A stretch of DNA of 64,000 bases, from contig JAHBWE010000008.1 of assembly GCA_019637155.1 (NCBI GenBank), positions 372,001 to 436,000 on the forward strand, given 5' to 3'. Source of the DNA: Labilithrix sp. (lineage in GTDB: Bacteria > Myxococcota_A > Polyangia > Polyangiales > Polyangiaceae). Under the pieces are notes generated by a model. It ran no database searches and was not told the origin of the DNA. It saw nothing but the letters and a program-made list of their open reading frames with translations. Position numbers and translations under genes: made by a program. Shown one piece after another: positions 51,810-59,472 of the stretch; positions within the stretch are counted from its first letter, which is position 1, and each line of letters opens with the position of its first letter.

Positions 51810-52199
51810 TCAGGGCACGGCCAGGAGGAGCTCCGCCTCGGCGACGCGCGACTCGCCGACCTTCGCCTCCGCGCGCACCTTGATCGCGCCGCCGTGCCTC
51901 TGGAGCAGCACGGCGGAGAGCAGGAGGCGCTCGCCGGGGACGACCGGACGGCGGAGCTTCGCCTTGTCGATCGCGACGAGCCGGATCGACGCGGCGCCGC
52001 CGAGGAGGCCGCCGAGCTGCGCGAGCGACTCGATCACGAGCACGCCAGGCAACAGCGGATTGTCCGGGAAATGCCCCGCGAACCACGGCTCGTCGGCGCG
52101 CACGTCGCGGTAGCCCTCGATGCGCTCCCCGTCCGCGAACGTCACCTCGTCGACGAGGCGAAAGGGCGCGCGATGGGGCAATTGCGAGAGGACGCTCAT
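51810..52199 (-). CDS. fabZ: FabZ-like 3-hydroxyacyl-ACP dehydratase
   Basis: The 129-residue hot-dog protein has LPHRAPFRLVDEV and AGHFPDNPLLPGVLVIESLAQLGGLL, which hold the catalytic His and Glu of FabZ. It supplies beta-hydroxyacyl-ACP dehydration in fatty-acid synthesis, in balance with lipid A. ATG 52199 overlaps the LpxD stop by four bases. It is slightly shorter than E. coli FabZ (151), mostly at the N-terminus. Confidence 0.9.
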   Translation of the reverse strand: MSVLSQLPHRAPFRLVDEVTFADGERIEGYRDVRADEPWFAGHFPDNPLLPGVLVIESLAQLGGLLGGAASIRLVAIDKAKLRRPVVPGERLLLSAVLLQRHGGAIKVRAEAKVGESRVAEAELLLAVP

Positions 52200-53056
52200 C
52201 CGCGCTTCATTTGCCGCGACGGGTCGTGACGGTCGTGACGGTCGCGACGGTAGAGCGACGCGAGGCCGCGCAGCCACTTCATCCGCGCCACCGCGGGGTA
52301 GCCGGCGACCGTCTCGCCGGGCGCGACGTCGCCGATGACGCCGCTCTTCGCCGCGATGCGCGCGCCGTCGCCGATGACGAGGTGGTCCGCGACGCCGACC
52401 TGCCCGCCGACGAGGACCCCGCGGCCGATCGTGACCGACCCCGCGAGCCCGGTCTGCGCCGCGATGAGCGTGCCCTCGCCCACGACGCAGTTGTGACCGA
52501 CGTGCACCTGCGCGTCGAGCTTCGCGCCGCGCTTGATCACCGTCGGCGCGATCGTCCCCGCCGCGATCGTGGAGAGCGCGCCGATCTCCACGTCGTCCTC
52601 GATCACGACGCCGCCGAGCTGCGGAATGGAGCGCCCCGCGACGTGGCCGAACCCCGCCGCGCCGATGACCGCGCCTGGCGCGATCGTCACGCGCGCGCCG
52701 ATCCGTACGCGCGGGAGGAGGTGCACGCCGGGTCCGATGCGACAGTCCACGCCGACGACGGGAGGGGTCTCGGGCGCGTCGGCGGTGTCGAGCACGCCCG
52801 CCATCGCGCGCGCGGCCTGCGGGTGGAACCAGCCGGGCAGATCGACGTCGATGCTTGCGTCGACGAGGAGCGCCGCGCCGCGCTCCACCGCGCGCCGCGC
52901 CTCCGCGACGTACCGACGATGGAGGAGCACCGTGAGATCGCCCGCCTCCGCGGCGCTCGTCACCGCGAGGCGGCGCACCGAGGCGTCGGCCCCGCGGATC
53001 GATCCGCCGTATGCGCGCGCGAGCTCGGCGAGCGTTCGCGGCGCGATCGGGATCAC
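52196..53056 (-). CDS. lpxD: UDP-3-O-acylglucosamine N-acyltransferase LpxD
   Basis: LpxD adds the second acyl chain in lipid A synthesis. The 286-residue protein has an N-terminal uridine-binding domain (TLAELARAYGGSIRGADASVRRLA) and a hexapeptide-repeat helix: GPGVHLLPRVRIGARVTIAPGAVIGAAGFGHV, with the catalytic His in KLDAQVHVGHNCVVGEG. The C-terminus is short and His/Asp/Arg-rich (YRRDRHDRHDPSRQ) instead of the usual helical extension. It is shorter than E. coli LpxD (341). The GTG start overlaps the Skp stop. Confidence 0.88.
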   Translation of the reverse strand: MIPIAPRTLAELARAYGGSIRGADASVRRLAVTSAAEAGDLTVLLHRRYVAEARRAVERGAALLVDASIDVDLPGWFHPQAARAMAGVLDTADAPETPPVVGVDCRIGPGVHLLPRVRIGARVTIAPGAVIGAAGFGHVAGRSIPQLGGVVIEDDVEIGALSTIAAGTIAPTVIKRGAKLDAQVHVGHNCVVGEGTLIAAQTGLAGSVTIGRGVLVGGQVGVADHLVIGDGARIAAKSGVIGDVAPGETVAGYPAVARMKWLRGLASLYRRDRHDRHDPSRQMKRG

Positions 53057-53610
53057 TTCTTCGGAGCGGCCGGCCCCGGAGCGGCCGGCGCGGGCGCCGG
53101 GCCGGAGCTCGAGTTGTACATCTGGATCGTGCGGTCGGTGAGATCGAGGTCGCCGCGGACGTACGCGACGGTCGCCTTGTCGACGACGAGGTCGACGTTC
53201 TCGTTCGTCGCGAGGCGCTTGATGATCAGCATCACCTTCTCGAAGACCGGATCGGTGAGCTCCTTCTGCTTCTTCTCGAGCTCCTTGTTGTACTCGACGA
53301 AGATCGCCTGGAGCTCCATCATCTGCTTCTGCCAGTCGGCGACGCGCTTCTCGAGCGCGTCCTTCGGCAGCACCTTCGCCTGCTTGTCGATGTCCTCGCG
53401 CTGGCGCTGGAGATCCGTCTGCTTCTTGTTCAGCTCCTGCTGCTTCGTGTCGAACAGCTTCTTCAGCGTGGCCTGAGCGCGGAGGCCGTCCTCCGTGCTC
53501 GCGACGGCGCGCTGCACGTCCACGACGGCGACCTTCTGGTCCGCAGCCGCGACCCCGGCGAAGAGAAGAGACGCGAGGACGACCCCGGACGCGAAGAATT
53601 GGCGAATCAT
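53053..53610 (-). CDS. skp: OmpH/Skp-family periplasmic chaperone
   Basis: The 185-residue exported protein has a signal peptide ending AGVAAA, then DQKVAVVDVQRAVAS (the Skp opening strand), and a long coiled-coil arm (LKKLFDTKQQELNKKQTDLQRQREDIDKQAK). The C-terminal strands are VDLVVDKATVAYVRGDLDLTDRTI, followed by an Ala/Pro-rich tail. It carries outer-membrane proteins to the BAM machine. It heads the lpxD-fabZ-lpxA run; bamA, often just upstream, is absent. Confidence 0.92.
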   Translation of the reverse strand: MIRQFFASGVVLASLLFAGVAAADQKVAVVDVQRAVASTEDGLRAQATLKKLFDTKQQELNKKQTDLQRQREDIDKQAKVLPKDALEKRVADWQKQMMELQAIFVEYNKELEKKQKELTDPVFEKVMLIIKRLATNENVDLVVDKATVAYVRGDLDLTDRTIQMYNSSSGPAPAPAAPGPAAPKK

Positions 53611-53935
53611 GGGGGCGGGGTAGCCAATGCGGCCCCGGGGGTCAATCTTGGTCAACGTCGGGGGCTTCGCCCCCGACACCCCCACCCCAAACACGGCCCG
53701 CCGAAGCGGCGGGTCGCTTCGCGACCGCTTGCGCGGCCGCTTTTGGGGCCCCGGGGCCGGCCCCGCGCCCACGAGCCGCCGGGGCCGGGCCTGACGTTGA
53801 AAAGACGTTGGGCGAGAACTGGGGTTTACAGTGGGTGGGGCGGGGGGTCGGTTTGCCGAGGAATTTGGGGGGTCGGACTCGTGGACCGGATGGCATGGCG
53901 TGTGGATACTGAAGGGACCCAGGAGAACATCGCCC
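53611..53935. other. Hairpin-rich 325-bp spacer without a gene
   Basis: The gap between skp and the lipoprotein gene has no plausible gene. It holds two perfect hairpins listed separately, further G/C-run inverted sequence at about 53740-53800 (GGGGCCCCGGGGCCGGCCCC) and a G-rich stretch (GGGTGGGGCGGGGGGTCGG at about 53832) that could form a quadruplex. It contains the divergent promoters of both neighbours, but no clear -10/-35 pair is visible. Confidence 0.6.
53657..53713. repeat. Two perfect hairpins in the skp leader region
   Basis: GTCGGGGGC/GCCCCCGAC pair around TTC (53657-53677), and CCCGCCG/CGGCGGG pair around AAG (53697-53713). The form, a GC arm around a TTC- or AAG-type loop, recurs in other gaps of the window. 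They sit upstream of skp, so they are not its terminator; they may be REP-like elements or act on the skp leader. Confidence 0.55.
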
Positions 53936-54850
53936 ATGACGTCTGGCTTCACGAAGGCTCTGGTGATCGGCGCGCTGAGCACGCTCGGCACCCTCGCGTG
54001 GAGCGGTTGCGGACCCGGCAGCGAGGAACGCTACTACTGCGATAACGGCGGCTGCTTCTCCTGCGACGCCTACGGCTGCTCGAGCGTCAGGCCTCCGAAG
54101 AAGACGACGTGCACCAGCAACGCGAGCTGCAAGACGGGCATCTGCACGACGGCGGGCTGCGCCGAGACCTGCAGCAGCGACGACAACTGCCCCCGCGGCA
54201 ACACGTGCCAGAGCGGCCTCTGCGCCGAGCCCGGCAACCCGCCCGTCCCGATCCCCGACGCGGACGCGGGCCCCGCGCCCACCGACGCCGGCCCCGCGCC
54301 GACCGAGTGCACCGCGACGAGCTGCACCGACGGCAAGGTCTGCGTGAGCGGCGTCTGCACGTCGCCGGAGAACACGTGCAAGTTCTCGAGCGAGTGCGAG
54401 GGCGACAAGGTCTGCGCGGAGGGCGCCTGCCTCGATCCGTGCAGCCCCACCGGCACGTGCGCGAGCGGGTACACCTGCGAGCAGAACGTCTGCCAGCCGC
54501 AGCAGCCGACGCCCGGCGACGGCGGCACCGGCCCCGTGACCTGCACCGGCGAGACCTGCGGCCCCGGCAACTACTGCAACAACGGCGTCTGCGCGGTCGA
54601 CAACCGCCCCAAGCCGAACTGCACCGAGGACACGACGTGCGGCGGCACCACCGCGACGCCGAAGAAGTGCCTCGGCGGCTTCTGCAAGTTCACGTGCACG
54701 AGCGACCAGCACTGCCGCACGATCGACAGCCGCATCGGCTACTGCGCGAAGGACGGCGTCTGCCGCTCCGCGACCGAAGCCGCCGCGGCCTGCACCGGCC
54801 CGGGCACCTGCCCCGACGGCAAGTCGTGCATCGACAACCAGTGCAAGTGA
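53936..54850 (+). CDS. Large Cys-rich (EGF-like) lipoprotein
   Basis: The 304-residue protein has a signal peptide ending LAWSGC, a lipobox, then about 44 cysteines in repeated units of the form CTSNASCKTGIC, CSSDDNCPRGNTCQSGLC, CEGDKVCAEGAC, CASGYTCEQNVC and CTSDQHCRTIDSRIGYC. A Pro/Asp/Ala linker splits the array near residue 100. The units look like EGF- or TIL-type disulfide knots of the kind common in myxobacterial exported proteins. A good ribosome site AGGAGA precedes ATG by nine bases. Confidence 0.75.
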   Translation: MTSGFTKALVIGALSTLGTLAWSGCGPGSEERYYCDNGGCFSCDAYGCSSVRPPKKTTCTSNASCKTGICTTAGCAETCSSDDNCPRGNTCQSGLCAEPGNPPVPIPDADAGPAPTDAGPAPTECTATSCTDGKVCVSGVCTSPENTCKFSSECEGDKVCAEGACLDPCSPTGTCASGYTCEQNVCQPQQPTPGDGGTGPVTCTGETCGPGNYCNNGVCAVDNRPKPNCTEDTTCGGTTATPKKCLGGFCKFTCTSDQHCRTIDSRIGYCAKDGVCRSATEAAAACTGPGTCPDGKSCIDNQCK

Positions 54851-54856
54851 GCTAGC

Positions 54857-55909
54857 TCACTCGACGTCGACCTGGATCGTCACGTACTCCGCGGTGAAGC
54901 GCTTGCGCAGCGCCGCGGTGATGCGCGCGCCGAGCTTCGGATCGGTCGAGGACGTCTCGACGTGCGCGGTGATCGCGTCGTGGCCGGTGCCGAGCGACCA
55001 GACGTGGAGCGCGTGGACCTTCCGCACGCCCTCGATCTTCATGATCGTGCGCTCCACCTTCGCGAGCGACAGGTGCGCCGGCGACGCCTCGAGGAGCACG
55101 AGCCCCGCGTCGCGGAGGAGCCGCACGGCGCCGATGAAGAGGATGAGGACGACGATGAAGCTCGCGATCGGATCCACGATCGGCGAGACGCCGAGGCGGA
55201 TGAGGAGCCCCGCCATGAACGCCGCGAACGATCCGAGCGCGTCGCCGAGCAGGTGAAGCCACGCCCCGCGCAGGTTCAGCTGATGCCCGTGCGCGACCTT
55301 TCCGTGCGCGGTGTGGTCGTGGTCGTGCTCCGCGTCGTCGTCGTCATGGTCATGAGCGTGATCGTGCCCGTGCCCGTGCGAGTGGCCGTGGTGGTGATGC
55401 CCGTGCCCCATCGCGCCGTGGAGGAGCCACGCGTTGATGCCGTTGATGAAGAGCGCCGCGCTCGCGACGATGATCATGAGGCCCGAGCGTGGAGCCTCCG
55501 TCTGCTGGAGGTGCTCGATGCTGTCGCGCGTGATCTCGACGCAGGCGACGAGGACGAGGACGGCGTTCGTGAGGGCGGCGAGCGGCTCCGCGCGGCGGAG
55601 GCCGAACGTGAAGCGCGGGCTCGGCTTGCGTGAGGCGACCCGCATCGCGCCGAGGCTGATCGCCAGCGCGAAGACGTCCATCAACAGGTGGAACGCGTCG
55701 GCCTGGAGGACGTCGCTCCGCGCGATCTTCGCGCCGATGAGCTCGACGACGAAGAACGCGCTGATCATCACGAGGACGATGACGAGCCGCGCCGACGCCC
55801 GCTTCTCGCTCTTCGCGATCTCGGTCGACGTCTGCGGCACCGTCATCGTCGACGGCGGATGCTCGTGATCGTGGTCGTGATCGTGACCGTGGTCGTGATC
55901 GTGCGCCAT
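54857..55909 (-). CDS. CDF-family (ZitB/CzcD-type) metal-cation efflux transporter
   Basis: The 350-residue antiporter exports Zn2+ or a like metal. It has six helices with the two HxxxD/DxxxD sites: VLQADAFHLLMDVFALAISL in helix 2 and LNLRGAWLHLLGDALGSFAAF in helix 5. The cytosolic C-terminal domain ends VRKVHALHVWSLGTGHDAITAHVE, the CDF dimer signature. Two His-rich stretches stand out: HDHDHGHDHDHDHEH at the N-terminus and a long His/Asp loop between helices 4 and 5, both likely metal buffers. Its start shares a base with the upstream stop (TGATG), tying it to the cyclic-nucleotide-binding gene. Confidence 0.93.
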   Translation of the reverse strand: MAHDHDHGHDHDHDHEHPPSTMTVPQTSTEIAKSEKRASARLVIVLVMISAFFVVELIGAKIARSDVLQADAFHLLMDVFALAISLGAMRVASRKPSPRFTFGLRRAEPLAALTNAVLVLVACVEITRDSIEHLQQTEAPRSGLMIIVASAALFINGINAWLLHGAMGHGHHHHGHSHGHGHDHAHDHDDDDAEHDHDHTAHGKVAHGHQLNLRGAWLHLLGDALGSFAAFMAGLLIRLGVSPIVDPIASFIVVLILFIGAVRLLRDAGLVLLEASPAHLSLAKVERTIMKIEGVRKVHALHVWSLGTGHDAITAHVETSSTDPKLGARITAALRKRFTAEYVTIQVDVE

Positions 55910-57273
55910 CAGACGAGGTCGTAGTCTTCCGCCAGCGCGACGGCCGACGAGCCGGCGAGGACGCTCGTCGTCTCCTCGTCGCGCTCGACCGCGCAGAGGT
56001 AGAGGCTCGCGAGGATGGCGGGGTGGTCCTTGATGAGCCCGAGGAACTCCTCGCGCGGGAGGTGGAGCGTGACGGTGGGGTGCACGGCGACGACGTCGGC
56101 GTTGGCCTTGCGGCGGAGGACGAGCGCGACCTCGCCGACGGTCTCGCCGACGCCGAGGCTCGCGATCTGGAAGTTCTCGCCGCTGTCCTCGCGCCCCACG
56201 ACGCCGACCTCCCCCGACGCGATGAGGTGGAGCCCGCTCGTGTCGCGCCCGTTCTCGATCAGCTTGTCGCCGGTCTCGAAGACCTTCGTCTCGAAGCGCT
56301 CCACGAGCGCGGGACGCTCTGCGCTCGGCACCGAGAGGAGCACCCTCGACACGCGGAGGAGGTTCGCGACCATGCGGCGGCGGCAGTGCGCGGCGAGCTC
56401 GACGCCGACGTCGGGCCGCGTGAGCGCGACCGCCTCGAGCGCCTCGCGCCGCGCGACGAGCAGGATCGACGGCCGGTGCGCGACCACGCTCGCGGCGCGG
56501 GGGGCGCGCGAGAGGAGCGCCATCTCGCCGAAGAGCGCGCCGTTCGCGAGGCGCGCGAGGTCGATCGGGCGGCCGTCGTCGTCGTCCTTGCGCCGCACGA
56601 CGAGCTCGCCGCGCGCGACGATGTACGCCTCCGCGCCCTCTTCGCCTTCGACGATCACCTCTTTCCCCGCCGGGACCGTGATCATCTCGAAGCAGCCGAT
56701 GAGCGCGCGGAGCCCCTCCTTCTCGAGCGCGCTGAAGAGCGGGATCGGCGAGACGAGCGGCGGCTCCCCGTCCGCGAGCTCGTCGTACTCCGCCCTCGCC
56801 CCGTGGATGATCTGCGTCGCCTTCGAGAGGAGCGCAGGGCCGGTGAGGAACGACGAGAGCGGCTGGAAGCTCTCCGCGGACGGGAGCGGCGGCGGCGGCG
56901 GCGCGGCGTCCTCCGAGAGGCGCGGCGAGCCGAGGCAGAACGCGGCCGCGATCTCCTCGAGGTGCTCGTCCACGTTCGCGCCGAGCATCTTGAGGTCGCC
57001 GACCGCCGCGACCGCGAGCGGGAGGTTGCCGGTGTCGATCGCGCGCTTCACGCCGAGGACGAAGCCCTCGACCGCCGCCTCGGTGCGCCCCGCGTCGGCG
57101 AGGAGTCGGCACGTGAGGATGAGCGCGGAGGACACCGACGCGTCCTGCTGGACGACCGCTGCGCTCCATCGCAGCGCCGCCTCGCGCTCGCCCGCGAGGA
57201 GCAAGGCGAGCGCGCGATCGAGGGGGGAGTCGACCGTCTGCGCACCAGGCAGGACCGGCGGGGCGACGCGCAT
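55909..57273 (-). CDS. Protein with two cyclic-nucleotide-binding (CRP-like) domains
   Basis: The 454-residue protein has an N-terminal helical, TPR-like part (LDRALALLLAGEREAALRWSAAVVQQDASVSSALIL) and two cNMP folds. The first (about 185-300) contains GCFEMITVPAGKEVIVEGEEGAEAYIVARGELVVRR and FGEMALLSRAPRAASVVA, with the phosphate-binding Glu and Arg in place. The second (about 325-440) has FETGDKLIENGRDTSGLHLIASGEVGVV and VGEVALVLRRKANADVVA. No HTH follows, so it is not a CRP-type regulator. It precedes the CDF transporter in a TGATG overlap and may control its activity. Confidence 0.85.
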   Translation of the reverse strand: MRVAPPVLPGAQTVDSPLDRALALLLAGEREAALRWSAAVVQQDASVSSALILTCRLLADAGRTEAAVEGFVLGVKRAIDTGNLPLAVAAVGDLKMLGANVDEHLEEIAAAFCLGSPRLSEDAAPPPPPLPSAESFQPLSSFLTGPALLSKATQIIHGARAEYDELADGEPPLVSPIPLFSALEKEGLRALIGCFEMITVPAGKEVIVEGEEGAEAYIVARGELVVRRKDDDDGRPIDLARLANGALFGEMALLSRAPRAASVVAHRPSILLVARREALEAVALTRPDVGVELAAHCRRRMVANLLRVSRVLLSVPSAERPALVERFETKVFETGDKLIENGRDTSGLHLIASGEVGVVGREDSGENFQIASLGVGETVGEVALVLRRKANADVVAVHPTVTLHLPREEFLGLIKDHPAILASLYLCAVERDEETTSVLAGSSAVALAEDYDLV

Positions 57274-57294
57274 GCCGGCGTCATAGTACTCTAG

Positions 57295-57398
57295 TCTTGT
57301 TCGAGAGGGCTCTGCCCTCTCGAGCTCTCCCGCCGGGGGTTTCTCTTTCTTGTTCGAGAGGGCTCTGCCCTCTCGAGCTCTCCCGCCGGGGGTTTCTC
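57295..57398. terminator. Tandem 53-bp repeat, each unit a strong hairpin
   Basis: Two copies of a sequence beginning TCTTGTTCGAGAGGGC start at 57295 and 57348. Each folds as CGAGAGGGC/GCCCTCTCG around TCT. They lie in the gap between the hrcA stop and the start of the next gene on the same strand and may serve as a double terminator or a REP-like pair. Confidence 0.65.
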
Positions 57399-57423
57399 AG
57401 CGCGCGGGGCGCGCTTCGACGCC

Positions 57424-57561
57424 CCCGGACCCCCGCGAGAGGGAGGGGGCCTTGGGTTATCGTCTTCGTCGCGGGATTCGGGGCGGCGGTCTCCCGGACC
57501 CCCGCGAGAGGGAGGGGGCCTTGGGTTATTCGTCTTCGTCGCGGGATTCGGGGCGGCGGTC
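57424..57561. repeat. Tandem duplication of the hrcA 3' end
   Basis: A unit starting CCCGGACCCCCGCGAGAGGG and running through TCGTCGCGGGATTCGGGGCG occurs at 57424-57491 and 57493-57561. The right copy covers the last 12 codons of hrcA. The copies differ by one T at the stop (TTATTCG against TTATCG). Confidence 0.88.
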
Positions 57562-58578
57562 GATGAAGGCGCTCATTGCGTTTGCGGTCGCGGTCACGAG
57601 CGGGACCACCTTCGGGTAGTCCATTCGCGTCGGGCCGATGACGCCGACGGCGCCGGACGTGCGACCGTGCTGGTTGGAATACGACGCGCCGACGATCGCG
57701 ATCTGGCCGCCGGCGAGGTCGCCCGCTTCGCGCCCGACGACGACGCTCGCGCCTCCCGACGCGAGGGTCGCGTCGAGCAGGCGGACGATCGCGGCGACGT
57801 CGTCCTCGAGCGCGGACACGAGGCCCTTGAGGCCCGCCGCGTCGGAGAACTCCGGCAGCTGGAGGAGCTTCGAGCGTCCTTCGATGACGACGTCGGAGCC
57901 GGTGTCGGCCGCCGCGACCGCGGCCTCGCCGAGGGCGTACGCGCGCTTCTTCACCTCGTCTTGTTGCACGCGCTCGGTCTGGAGGCGCCGCTCGAACAGC
58001 TCGCGCAGCTCGCCGAGCGAGCGGCCGTCGATCACGTCGTCGAGGAGGTTGTGGATCTTCTCGAGGTCGCGATCGGAGACGTCGACCTTCAAGAAGCGGT
58101 TCTGCACCGTGCCGTTCGTCAACACGACGACGGCGAGCACCTCGCCCGGGAGCGTGCGGATGAAGCGGAGCTGGCGGAGCGTCATCGTCTCGGCCTTGGG
58201 CGCGACGACGACCGCGGCCGCGCCGGAGAGGTCCGAGAGGAGACGCCCCGTCTCGCGGAGGAAGTTCGGGCCCGGCTCGATCTCGCGGAAGCGCTGGAGG
58301 AGCTCCTTGTTCTCCGCGTCGGTGAGCTGGCGCACCTCCATCATCGCGTCGATGAAGAGGCGGAACGCCTTGTCGGTCGGGACGCGGCCCGCGCTCGTGT
58401 GCGGCTGGTGGAGGTAGCCGAGCTCCTCGAGGTCCGAGAGCGTGTTGCGGATGCTCGCCGGAGAAAGCTCGATGCCGCGCTTCGACAGCGTGCGCGAGCC
58501 CACGGGCTCGCCGGTCGCGACGAACTCCGTGATGCATGCGTAGAGGATCTGCTTCGCTCGCGGCGAGAGGTCCGGCAT
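57526..58578 (-). CDS. hrcA: Heat-shock repressor HrcA
   Basis: HrcA represses chaperone genes by binding CIRCE. The 350-residue protein has the winged-helix N-terminus LSPRAKQILYACITEFVATGEPVGSRTLSKRGIELSPASIRNTLSDLEELGYLHQPHTSAGRVPTDKAFR, and the C-terminal effector domain with VSDRDLEKIHNLLDDVI and GGQIAIVGASYSNQHGRTSGAVGVIGPTRMDYPKVVPLV, all family signatures. ATG 58578 is preceded by TATAAT about 12 bases upstream, a possible promoter element. No CIRCE palindrome is seen before it, and grpE/dnaK/dnaJ are not adjacent. Confidence 0.95.
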   Translation of the reverse strand: MPDLSPRAKQILYACITEFVATGEPVGSRTLSKRGIELSPASIRNTLSDLEELGYLHQPHTSAGRVPTDKAFRLFIDAMMEVRQLTDAENKELLQRFREIEPGPNFLRETGRLLSDLSGAAAVVVAPKAETMTLRQLRFIRTLPGEVLAVVVLTNGTVQNRFLKVDVSDRDLEKIHNLLDDVIDGRSLGELRELFERRLQTERVQQDEVKKRAYALGEAAVAAADTGSDVVIEGRSKLLQLPEFSDAAGLKGLVSALEDDVAAIVRLLDATLASGGASVVVGREAGDLAGGQIAIVGASYSNQHGRTSGAVGVIGPTRMDYPKVVPLVTATANAMSAFIDRRPESRDEDE

Positions 58579-58616
58579 GTCGACGTGGATTATAGCTCTT
58601 GCTAGAAGAGGCGGCG

Positions 58617-59447
58617 ATGGGTCGCGGCTGCATCACCGCCGTCGTCTTGGCGCTGCCGCTCCTCGGCGCGTGCAAGCTCCTCCCGCTCGGGCGGACCCCG
58701 CCTCCGCGCGTCTCGCTCGCGACGGTGGGCGATCCGGACCCGCCGGCCCCCGCCGCGCCGAGCCCGCCCGACGACGAGCCCGAGCTCGTGGCGGCCGACG
58801 ACCACGAGGACGACGAGCCGGAGGGCCTGCCCCCCGCCGCCGACGGCGTCGCGGCCGCCTCGCAGTACGCCGCGCTCGATCGCGCGACCTGCGAGGGCGA
58901 GCTCCGCCACCGGAAGATCGCGTTCACGCGCGTCGAGGAGGCGCGCGGCGTCGTCGCGCCGGTCCGCCTCGACGGGCCGCTCGGCGGGAGCGTGAAGTTC
59001 CGCTCGAACCTGCCCTCCGCGAGGGCGCGCGTCTCGCCGTACGACGTCTACGACTGCCGGCTCGTGCTCGCGCTCGACGACTTCGCGCACCTCCTCGCGA
59101 AGCACGACGTGGTCGAGGTCGTACACCTCTCGGTGTGGCGGCCGGTGTCGTCGAAGACGGTGCTCAAGGGACCCGGGCGGCGGCACAGCGGAGCGCTCGC
59201 GATCGACGCCGCGATCTTCAAGCGCGCCGACGGCACGAGCCTCTCGGTCCTGAAGGACTTCCACGGCCGCATCGGCGCGCGCCCCTGCCCCGCGCCGGAG
59301 TCCGCGTCGGAGCTCAGGAAAATCGCGTGCGAGGCGAACCAGGCCCGCCTCTTCAACGTGCTTTTGACGCCCGACTACAACTGGGCGCACCGAAATCATT
59401 TTCATCTGGAAGTGACGGCCGGCGTGAAGTGGACCTTCGTGAGGTAG
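58617..59447 (+). CDS. Extensin-like C-terminal domain lipoprotein
   Basis: The 276-residue exported protein has a signal peptide ending PLLGAC, a lipobox, a Pro/acidic linker, and a domain matching the extensin-like family (PF06904 type): CEGELRHRKIAFTRVEEARGVVAPVRLD, VYDCRLVLALDDFAHLLAKHDVVEVVHLS, RRHSGALAIDAAIFKRADGTSLSVLKDFHG and CEANQARLFNVLLTPDYNWAHRNHFHLEV. The His-rich end (AHRNHFHLEV) resembles metallopeptidases of the D,D-peptidase/VanY fold, so it may act on cell-wall peptides. ATG 58617 follows AGAAGAGG. Confidence 0.8.
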   Translation: MGRGCITAVVLALPLLGACKLLPLGRTPPPRVSLATVGDPDPPAPAAPSPPDDEPELVAADDHEDDEPEGLPPAADGVAAASQYAALDRATCEGELRHRKIAFTRVEEARGVVAPVRLDGPLGGSVKFRSNLPSARARVSPYDVYDCRLVLALDDFAHLLAKHDVVEVVHLSVWRPVSSKTVLKGPGRRHSGALAIDAAIFKRADGTSLSVLKDFHGRIGARPCPAPESASELRKIACEANQARLFNVLLTPDYNWAHRNHFHLEVTAGVKWTFVR

Positions 59448-59472
59448 GTAGCGTTCGACCGCGCGCGGGTGT

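Noticed and set aside
53832..53880. G-rich stretch as a possible quadruplex or transcription pause
   Set aside because: Noted in the spacer entry only; G-runs of this length are common in DNA of this composition and nothing else supports a function.
55270..55420. Repeated GTGATCGTG-like units that look like a short satellite or array
   Set aside because: On the minus strand they encode the His/Asp-rich loop of the CDF transporter; spacing is irregular and there are no spacers, so it is not CRISPR.
58579..58616. A possible CIRCE element before hrcA
   Set aside because: The TCTAGCAAGAG sequence resembles one arm only; there is no matching second arm at nine bases, so the consensus TTAGCACTC-N9-GAGTGCTAA is not met.
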